Assembly: GCA_030037515.1 (NCBI GenBank)
Contig: JASHRE010000348.1
Span: 1 to 6,301, forward strand
Length of the DNA: 6,301 bases
From: Candidatus Sulfotelmatobacter sp.
GTDB taxonomy: Bacteria > Acidobacteriota > Terriglobia > Terriglobales > Acidobacteriaceae
Direction: 5' to 3'
Below are positions 1 through 4,618 of this stretch, one piece after another (positions within the stretch are counted from its first letter, which is position 1; every line of letters starts with the position of its first letter). Below the pieces are notes generated by a model. It was not told the DNA's origin and searched no databases. It saw nothing but the letters and a program-made list of their open reading frames with translations. The translations under genes and the position numbers were made by a program.

Positions 1-27
1 GCAGATCGGCGGATCTTGAGGAGATTT

Positions 28-79
28 GATCGTGCGGTGTCCGGTTTTGGTCATTTTCCCAAAATCCGGAAGCACGATC
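28..79. repeat. 52-base interrupted palindrome (stem-loop)
   Basis: The arms GATCGTGC (28-35) and GCACGATC (72-79) are exact reverse complements. Inside them TCCGG (40-44) pairs with CCGGA (66-70) and TTTTGG (45-50) with CCAAAA (59-64). This gives 19 base pairs interrupted by a 4/1 internal loop and one bulged T at 65, with an 8-base loop (51-58). No T run follows on either strand, so it is not a classical intrinsic terminator. It could act as a transcript 3' stem for a gene ending just upstream, as an operator, or be a copy of a dispersed palindromic repeat. The pairing is directly visible; the role is unknown. Confidence 0.75.
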
Positions 80-253
80 CACACGCGGTGCCCGAAGCCA
101 CCTTATCACGGGATTTTTCCCTCACCCGGCTAACCTTTTTTTCTGTACCCCGGTCTAACCAATACATACCGGCAGGAACTTTTTCGGTTGCTGCCGCGTA
201 TTTCTGATCAGATGTTAGGCGGGATTGAGACCCCTCGCCGAACGTTACCCGGG

Positions 254-284
254 GCCCCCACGCCCCTCCCGGAAGCGTGGGGGC
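254..284 (+). repeat. GC-rich perfect hairpin before the permease operon
   Basis: GCCCCCACGC (254-263) and GCGTGGGGGC (275-284) are perfect reverse complements separated by an 11-base loop, forming a very stable 10-bp stem. The stem ends 18 bases before the chosen ATG of the first permease. No T run follows, so a standard intrinsic terminator is unlikely. In a transcript it would sit in the 5' leader close to the ribosome landing site. It may influence translation or mRNA stability, or may be an intergenic repeat copy. Confidence 0.7.
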
Positions 285-302
285 GAAATTCTGCCTTACC
301 CC

Positions 303-1550
303 ATGCGCATGCTGCTCGACATCGTCCGCCAGTCTCTGGCCACATTGTGGGCACACAAACTCCGCTCTTTTCTCACCATGTTCGGTATCGCTTGGGGCGT
401 CGGTTCGCTCTTGCTGCTGGTCGGTTTGGGAGAAGGTTTTCGCAGCGGCCAGGAACGAGAATTGGCCACCCTCGGGCAGAACATCATGTTCATGTTTCCC
501 GGCCGCATTCCTGCGCTTGAGGGCAGCACGCAATCGGGACAAACCTATTACTTCACCTACAAGGATTATCTGGCCGTCCGCAATGAGGCGCAGTTGGTCG
601 GCGCGCTTTCTCCAGTGCTGAATCGTGAAGACATTCGCGCCGTCAGCGACTACGGATCGACCAACGGCCAGGTTTTTGGCGTCGCTCCGGATTACAACAA
701 AATCCGTACCGTTCCGGTTCAACCCGGCCGCTGGTTCAACGATGAGGATAATTCTCAGCGCCGCCGGGTCGCCATCGTCGGATGGGAATTGCTCAAGAAC
801 ATGTTCCCCGGCCGCGCCGCCGTTGGGTCGACGATCCTGCTGAACGGCATGAACTTCGACGTGATCGGTGTTGTCGCCAAAGTCGGACGCGACGGAAATA
901 ACGGCACCAACTCCCGCATTTTTGTTCCGATCGAGACGATGCGCCAGCTGTTTCCCTTAGCCAAGGCCAATTCCGAAGACGCGATTTCTTTTCTGAACTA
1001 TCAGCCCATCGCCAAGAATCTGCACACCCAAGCGAAAGAAGAAATTCATCGCATCATCGCGCGCCGTCACGGCTTCGATCCCAAACTGCAAGACGCATTC
1101 GAAGATTGGGACACGATCGAGAACATGAAACGCGTGGGCAAAATTTTCGATGCCATGGACTGGTTCCTGGGCGTGGTTGGTGTGGTCACGCTCGGCTTGG
1201 GGGCGATCGGAATCATCAACATTATGCTCGTGTCGGTAACGGAGCGAACCAAAGAGATCGGCCTGCGCAAGGCCCTGGGCGCAACCTATCGCGCGATCCT
1301 CACCCAATTCTTCATTGAAGGAGCCTTCCTGACTGCGTTCAGCGGATTCATTGGTCTGGCGATCGTCACGGCATTCGTGTCACTGCTGGCCATGCTGCCT
1401 TCTCCGGAAGGATTCGACACGCCGCGCATCATTCCGGCATCGGCGCTTGCGGCCATCGGTTCGCTGGCCATCGCGGGCATTGCGGCTGGCCTGTATCCCG
1501 CACGGAAAGCAGCGCTGCTGCCGCCGGTCGAAGCGCTGCGGCAGGAGTGA
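303..1550 (+). CDS. MacB/FtsX-type ABC transporter permease (first of tandem pair)
   Basis: Membrane subunit of a MacB-like ABC transporter, 415 residues from the ATG at 303. It shows the MacB layout without an ATPase: a short cytoplasmic start, one membrane segment (about 22-45, following LWAHKLRSFLTMFGIAWGV), a large periplasmic MacB-core-like domain (about 46-280), then three membrane segments (about 286-312, 335-364, 378-398) forming the FtsX domain. The junction NIMLVSVTERTKEIGLRKAL (306-325) and the end YPARKAALLPPVEAL are typical of the family. No Walker A, Walker B or ABC signature is present, so a separate ATPase is needed. An earlier in-frame ATG at 225 would add 26 residues encoded across the GC hairpin and unlike the family start, so 303 is preferred; no clear Shine-Dalgarno precedes it, and the ATG at 309 is an alternative. 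The substrate cannot be read from sequence. MacB relatives export peptides, macrolides or lipoproteins, or act in envelope signalling. Confidence 0.93.
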   Translation: MRMLLDIVRQSLATLWAHKLRSFLTMFGIAWGVGSLLLLVGLGEGFRSGQERELATLGQNIMFMFPGRIPALEGSTQSGQTYYFTYKDYLAVRNEAQLVGALSPVLNREDIRAVSDYGSTNGQVFGVAPDYNKIRTVPVQPGRWFNDEDNSQRRRVAIVGWELLKNMFPGRAAVGSTILLNGMNFDVIGVVAKVGRDGNNGTNSRIFVPIETMRQLFPLAKANSEDAISFLNYQPIAKNLHTQAKEEIHRIIARRHGFDPKLQDAFEDWDTIENMKRVGKIFDAMDWFLGVVGVVTLGLGAIGIINIMLVSVTERTKEIGLRKALGATYRAILTQFFIEGAFLTAFSGFIGLAIVTAFVSLLAMLPSPEGFDTPRIIPASALAAIGSLAIAGIAAGLYPARKAALLPPVEALRQE

Positions 1551-1553
1551 GAC

Positions 1554-2792
1554 ATGATCCTCGATCTCGCGGGCCAGGCCTATAACGCGCTGCGCCACAA
1601 TCGCCGCCGCAGCCTGCTCACGATGCTGGGCATGGCCTGGGGGATCGCAACCGTTGTCCTTCTTCTCGCGTACGGCACAGGATTCGAGCGTGGCCTGTGG
1701 GCTGCGTTCCGCTCGTTCGGCACGAATCTGGTCTTCATCTTTCCCGGCCGCACGGAATTGCAGGCCGGGGGCACGAAGGCCGGAACACAAATCCGCCTCA
1801 CGGTCAACGATCTCGACTACATTCGCGCCGAAGTCCCCTTGCTCAAACGTATTTCTCCCGAAGCGTTCAAGAATTGTCTTGTCGCATTCGGCACCCGCAG
1901 CGCCACTTATGGCGTGAGCGGTGTGTATGCGGACTACGGCCGCATGCGCAAAATGGAGGTCGCCGAGGGCGCGTTTTTCAGCGAGGCCGACGACTTCACC
2001 CATGGCCGCGTCGCCGTCATTGGCTGGGACGCGAAGAAGAAACTTTTTTCCGGCCAGAACGCCATCGGCGAAAGCATTCGCCTCGACGGCATCTCCTATC
2101 AGATCGTCGGAATCCTCAAGCATCAGGTGCAGAACGGCGACGACAACATTAACGAGCATGTGTACGTGCCGTTCAGCTCCATGAGCGATCTGATGAACAC
2201 GTACTACCTCACGTCGATCGTGATGGAGTACGAAGGCGACCACGCGAAGGTCGTCAAAGCGGTCCGCGACTCCATGGGATTTCATCACGGCTTCGATCCC
2301 ACAGATCAGCGCGCCATTTTCGTCTTCGACGTCTTCGCCGACCTGCTTGATCTACAAGTCATCTCGACCGGTATCAAGATACTGCTCGGCTTCATCGGCC
2401 TTCTCACGCTCGGCATCGGCGGCGTGGGATTGATGAACATCATGCTGGTTTCAGTGACGCAACGCACGCGCGAAATCGGCGTCGAGAAGGCGCTCGGTGC
2501 GCACCGCTGGCACATCCTGTTTCAGTTCCTCGCCGAAGCTCTCGTGATCACCGCGCTGGGTGGCCTGCTGGGCGTGGCCCTCGCCTATGTCGTTTCGTGG
2601 TCTGTAGGTTCGCTGACGCTTTGGAGCGCCTTCGAAGAAAATGCGAGCGAGGGCGACATCCACCTGTACATCGATTCCGCCACGCTGATCTGGTCCACGC
2701 TGATCCTGAGTTTTGTCGGAATCGTCAGCGGCATGCTCCCCGCCGTCAAAGCCGCCCGCCTCGATCCGATCGAAGCCCTGCGGTACGAATAA
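1554..2792 (+). CDS. MacB/FtsX-type ABC transporter permease (second of tandem pair)
   Basis: A 412-residue permease, paralogous to the gene before it and starting 3 bases after that gene's stop. AGGAG at 1543-1547, inside the end of the upstream gene, lies 6 bases before the ATG and supports both the start and translational coupling. The layout is the same: first membrane segment about 20-42 (after RRRSLLTMLGMAWGI), periplasmic core domain about 45-265, then three membrane segments (about 273-300, 323-350, 374-396). The FtsX-domain signature NIMLVSVTQRTREIGVEKAL (295-314) and the end AARLDPIEALRYE are intact. Shared landmarks with the first permease include FPGR right after the first membrane segment, a VAIVGW/VAVIGW step, and HGFDP before the second membrane segment. 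No ATPase motifs occur. The likely product is a heterodimeric transmembrane channel with the first permease, driven by an ATPase encoded elsewhere. Substrate unknown. Confidence 0.93.
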   Translation: MILDLAGQAYNALRHNRRRSLLTMLGMAWGIATVVLLLAYGTGFERGLWAAFRSFGTNLVFIFPGRTELQAGGTKAGTQIRLTVNDLDYIRAEVPLLKRISPEAFKNCLVAFGTRSATYGVSGVYADYGRMRKMEVAEGAFFSEADDFTHGRVAVIGWDAKKKLFSGQNAIGESIRLDGISYQIVGILKHQVQNGDDNINEHVYVPFSSMSDLMNTYYLTSIVMEYEGDHAKVVKAVRDSMGFHHGFDPTDQRAIFVFDVFADLLDLQVISTGIKILLGFIGLLTLGIGGVGLMNIMLVSVTQRTREIGVEKALGAHRWHILFQFLAEALVITALGGLLGVALAYVVSWSVGSLTLWSAFEENASEGDIHLYIDSATLIWSTLILSFVGIVSGMLPAVKAARLDPIEALRYE

Positions 2793-2828
2793 AGCTCAAA
2801 ACGAATCCCTGAGTATGACCTTGCAACA

Positions 2829-2870
2829 CTCCGGTCGCGCCGCTGTTTGGGGGACAGAGCCGGCCCGGAG
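2829..2870. repeat. imperfect stem-loop after the permease operon
   Basis: CTCCGG (2829-2834) pairs with CCGGAG (2865-2870), GCCG (2839-2842) with CGGC (2861-2864), and CTGT (2843-2846) with ACAG (2854-2857), around a 7-base loop (2847-2853). An internal loop of 4 against 3 bases breaks the 14-bp stem. It starts 37 bases after the stop of the second permease, where a 3' end or stability element would be expected, but no T run follows. The adjoining AGCGCAGTCGAAG reminds me of short intergenic palindromic repeats found in many bacterial genomes; that resemblance is from memory and unverified. Confidence 0.5.
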
Positions 2871-2894
2871 CGCAGTCGAAGAATGCCGACTTAC

Positions 2895-2925
2895 TGGTCA
2901 TAGGGACGAGTAACTCATTTACAAT
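2895..2925 (+). promoter_or_regulatory. candidate promoter giving a leaderless or near-leaderless mRNA
   Basis: TACAAT at 2920-2925 matches the sigma-70 -10 consensus at five of six positions and ends only 6 bases before the ATG at 2932. A weak -35 candidate, TGGTCA (2895-2900, four of six matches), lies 19 bases upstream. Transcription would start at or within a base or two of the ATG, and no Shine-Dalgarno is present between the box and the start codon. Both facts fit a leaderless message. The box is seen directly; its activity is inferred. Confidence 0.45.
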
Positions 2926-2931
2926 CGCACG

Positions 2932-3279
2932 ATGCCTGATTCCCCGAATCCGCGCCTGGACCGCGTTCTCGCTCAACTGAAACTCTACGAACATCCACTG
3001 CTGAATTTCTCGGCCCGCGCCAAGGGCGAGGGCGTCGAGGTCGTCATCCAATTCAAGGATCGCAGAATTCCGGTTCACACCTATTACTTCGATCTCCATC
3101 CGCGCGATCTCGACGACCCGCAATTCGAGTGGAGCTTCCAGCGCCAGCTCTACGACGCGCTGCACGATTATTTTGTCGAGATGTTCATTCGCACGCCTCA
3201 GGACCGCGCCGATCGTCAGAGAGACGATCGCCAAAGAAAAGATCGCGAGCAAGAAGACCGCCTGCAGAAGGGCCAGTGA
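2932..3279 (+). CDS. small charged protein of unknown function, paired with MidA-like gene
   Basis: A 115-residue protein I cannot assign to a named family. Residues 1-88 look like a compact soluble alpha/beta domain: an N-terminal helix (RLDRVLAQLKLYEHP), strands around GVEVVIQFKDRRIPVHTYYF (34-53), an acidic linker, then a helix rich in aromatic residues (QFEWSFQRQLYDALHDYFVEMF). There is no signal peptide or membrane segment. Residues 94-113 are four tandem copies of a 5-residue unit of form D-R-x-x-[D/K/E], highly charged and probably an extended helix. The ATG at 2932 fits a TACAAT box 6 bases before it. The stop overlaps the GTG start of the next gene (GTGA), so the two are probably co-translated, which suggests a related role or an accessory or partner of the methyltransferase. 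That link is inference from position only. Confidence 0.8.
   Translation: MPDSPNPRLDRVLAQLKLYEHPLLNFSARAKGEGVEVVIQFKDRRIPVHTYYFDLHPRDLDDPQFEWSFQRQLYDALHDYFVEMFIRTPQDRADRQRDDRQRKDREQEDRLQKGQ
3211..3270 (+). repeat. four tandem 15-nt coding repeats (D-R-x-x-[D/K/E])
   Basis: Four consecutive 15-base units (3211-3225, 3226-3240, 3241-3255, 3256-3270) each begin GATCG or GACCG and each encode five residues starting Asp-Arg. They are in frame with the small-protein gene and form its residues 94-113, leaving only Gly-Gln before the stop. The copies have diverged but share codon pattern as well as protein pattern, which suggests expansion by duplication. The last copy also contains AGAAG, part of the ribosome binding site of the next gene. 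Confidence 0.75.
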
Positions 3280-4409
3280 ATTCTCTTCGCGAAAAGATTG
3301 CGCAGGAAATCCGCACCCGTGGCCCGATTGCATTTTCGCGCTACATGGAATTGTGTCTATACGATCCCGAACTCGGCTATTACCGGCGCCCCGCCGAGCA
3401 GTTCGGAAAGGCCGGCGATTTCTATACTTCGAGCGACGTCCACGCGGTCTTTGGACGGTTGATGGCGCGCCAGTTCGAGGAAATGTGGCGCGTTCTCGGC
3501 TCGCCCGAACAAATCACAATCAAAGAACTTGGTCCGGGCCGCGGCCTGTTCGCGCAAGACGTTCTCGACTGGTCGCAGAAGAAGTTCCCCGAATTTTTTC
3601 GTGCGCTGCTTTACGTCTTGGTGGAGCAATCGCCGGCCCTGCGCCGGCGAATCGAAACGAGTTTGCAGTCTCGCCTCGATACCGGCAAAGCCCAATTGCT
3701 TTCCGACCAGCAGCCGGTCTCTGGACCAGCGATTATCTTCGCCAACGAATTCTTCGACGCGTTGCCGGTCGACATTGTGAGCGATCGCGGATCGTTGCGC
3801 ATCGGCGTTCAACAATCTGGCTCGAAGGTCGCGAAATTCGCGGAGAGCTGGGTTCCCTCATCGGCACAAGAACTGGAATTCCTCGATCGTTACTCGGTGC
3901 GTCCCGAATCCGACGAGCGGCTCGAAGTTCACCTTCAGGCGCAGCGATCACTTGCACAAGCCGCCGATTTCGACCGCGGATTTCTCATCATCATCGACTA
4001 CGGCTACACGCGCGCCGAGCAGCTTGCCGGACGTCATCGCGGCACGCTGAAAGCCGTTCGCCAACATGCCGTCAGCGCAAATCCCTACGAGGCTCCCGGG
4101 GAGCAGGACATCACCGCCGACGTGAATTTTACGGGGCTAGCTGTCGCCGCCGCCGCAAGCGGCCTCCGCGCAGAAAAGCTGGTCACGCAATCCCAGTTTC
4201 TGATGGGCATCGGCGAGACCAATCAATTCGCCGATGCCTTGGAAGATTGCCGCCTTCCGCAGGAGCGCGCGAAGGTCGCGCTACAACTCAAGCATCTCGT
4301 CACACCCGCCGGCATGGGCGAGAGCTTTCATGTGCTCGTCGCGAGCAAGGGAGTTGGAGCTGCGAGGCCACTCGCTGGGCTGAATTTCGGCCACAATGAA
4401 CCGGCGTGA
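3276..4409 (+). CDS. class I SAM-dependent methyltransferase, MidA/NDUFAF7 family (DUF185, COG1565)
   Basis: A 377-residue protein of normal length for the MidA family, predicted cytoplasmic. Family landmarks are in order: GPIAFSRYMELCLYDPELGY (16-35), GDFYTSSDVHAVFG (47-60), the SAM-binding loop ELGPGRG (84-90), NEFFDALPVD (157-166), IIDYG (239-243), GTLKAVRQH (256-264), the hallmark GEQDITADVNF (275-285), and MGESFHVL near the end (347-354). Mitochondrial NDUFAF7 dimethylates an arginine of the complex I subunit NDUFS2; the substrate of bacterial members is less clear, so a complex I role is an inference. The GTG at 3276 is chosen because it overlaps the previous stop, lies 3 bases after AGAAGGG (3266-3272), and gives the family N-terminus. 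An upstream in-frame ATG at 3129 would add 49 residues that only read the previous gene in another frame. Confidence 0.93.
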   Translation: MNSLREKIAQEIRTRGPIAFSRYMELCLYDPELGYYRRPAEQFGKAGDFYTSSDVHAVFGRLMARQFEEMWRVLGSPEQITIKELGPGRGLFAQDVLDWSQKKFPEFFRALLYVLVEQSPALRRRIETSLQSRLDTGKAQLLSDQQPVSGPAIIFANEFFDALPVDIVSDRGSLRIGVQQSGSKVAKFAESWVPSSAQELEFLDRYSVRPESDERLEVHLQAQRSLAQAADFDRGFLIIIDYGYTRAEQLAGRHRGTLKAVRQHAVSANPYEAPGEQDITADVNFTGLAVAAAASGLRAEKLVTQSQFLMGIGETNQFADALEDCRLPQERAKVALQLKHLVTPAGMGESFHVLVASKGVGAARPLAGLNFGHNEPA

Positions 4410-4504
4410 CCGGAAGCCCATCCTCCAGACTTCGGAAAAAAGTTTTCTGCAATTCCCCCGCGAAAGGCCGCCGGCAATGACGGATTCCCCCCACTGCCAA
4501 ACAT

Positions 4505-4536
4505 CAATAGTTGGTAACAAATGTTAGTGGCTATTG
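4505..4536. promoter_or_regulatory. 32-base symmetric dyad, candidate operator for the esterase
   Basis: CAATAG (4505-4510) and CTATTG (4531-4536) are exact reverse complements, and so are TAACA (4515-4519) and TGTTA (4522-4526), around a central AA. The two half-sites are spaced identically (4 unpaired bases each side), so the whole element is symmetric about 4520/4521. It overlaps the -35 region of the candidate promoter downstream. This geometry is typical of a site for a dimeric repressor, which would block the esterase promoter. The regulator is not in the window. Confidence 0.5.
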
Positions 4537-4562
4537 CATTCCTGGCTTGGCGATGCTATTTT
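4534..4562 (+). promoter_or_regulatory. candidate sigma-70 promoter of the esterase
   Basis: TTGCAT (4534-4539) and TATTTT (4557-4562) are separated by exactly 17 bases, and the -10 is preceded by TGC, an extended -10 feature. The hexamers match consensus at only three and four of six positions, so it would be modest and suited to regulation. Transcription would start near 4569, leaving a leader of about 50 bases before the ATG at 4619. A sigma-54 site was considered, but the GG-to-GC spacing is off by one. Confidence 0.45.
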
Positions 4563-4618
4563 CCCCAGAACTCTTCGCACGGTGACGAACCGTCGAACTC
4601 TCCCGGAGGAAACGCAAA

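Larger units (their letters stand above)
1..302. other. non-coding upstream region, no supported gene
   Basis: No convincing gene is visible here. A preceding gene could end inside the first 29 bases, because two + frames hit stops almost at once (TGA at 17-19 and at 27-29), but too little is left to identify it. The third + frame stays open to a TGA at 205-207. Its only ATG-initiated product (from 16) is 63 residues of low-complexity composition that runs through a palindrome, so I treat it as chance. The region carries an interrupted palindrome (28-79), a seven-T run at 136-142 without a good stem in front of it, and a GC-rich hairpin (254-284). I could not pick a sigma-70-like promoter with confidence, although the permease operon should be transcribed from here or from further upstream. 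Confidence 0.6.
2793..2931. other. intergenic stretch between the two operons
   Basis: These 139 bases separate the transporter operon from the small-protein/methyltransferase pair. I see no gene. They hold an imperfect stem-loop (2829-2870), the sequence AGCGCAGTCGAAG (2869-2881), and a TACAAT box just before the next start codon. No T-rich intrinsic terminator follows the transporter operon. Confidence 0.6.
4410..4618. other. intergenic region before the esterase
   Basis: These 209 bases contain no gene. Just after the methyltransferase stop is a weak stem (CCGGAAG at 4410-4416 against CTTCGG at 4430-4435) followed by GAAAA-AAG-TTTTC (4435-4447). This could be a poor terminator, but the stem has a bulge and a 13-base loop, so I give it little weight. 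The right half carries the symmetric dyad, the promoter candidate and the ribosome binding site described separately. Confidence 0.6.

Noticed and set aside
16..207. 63-residue + strand reading frame in the leader
   Set aside because: It crosses the palindrome at 28-79, shows no recognisable domain and lacks supporting codon pattern.
225..302. 26-residue N-terminal extension of the first permease
   Set aside because: The extension is Pro/Arg-rich, encoded by the hairpin, and unlike MacB-type N-termini; 303 gives a normal start.
51..722. 223-residue - strand reading frame
   Set aside because: Most of it is antisense to the first permease, it has no recognisable motifs, and it spans the GC hairpin.
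1380..2288. 302-residue - strand reading frame
   Set aside because: It is antisense to both permeases, and the protein has low-complexity composition typical of GC-rich antisense frames.
3129..3275. ATG start for the methyltransferase at 3129
   Set aside because: It would add 49 residues that only read the previous gene in another frame; the overlapping GTG with a nearby AGAAGGG fits the family start.
3173..4399. 408-residue + strand reading frame
   Set aside because: It is a shifted frame over the methyltransferase; the translation is Arg/Ser/Pro-rich with no motifs, while the other frame has all MidA motifs.
4410..4447. intrinsic terminator after the methyltransferase
   Set aside because: The stem is only about 6 bp with a bulge and a large loop, and the T run is short and follows an A run; support is too weak for a call.
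4543..4556. sigma-54 type promoter (TGGC...TGC)
   Set aside because: The GG-to-GC distance is one base too short for the strict spacing required.
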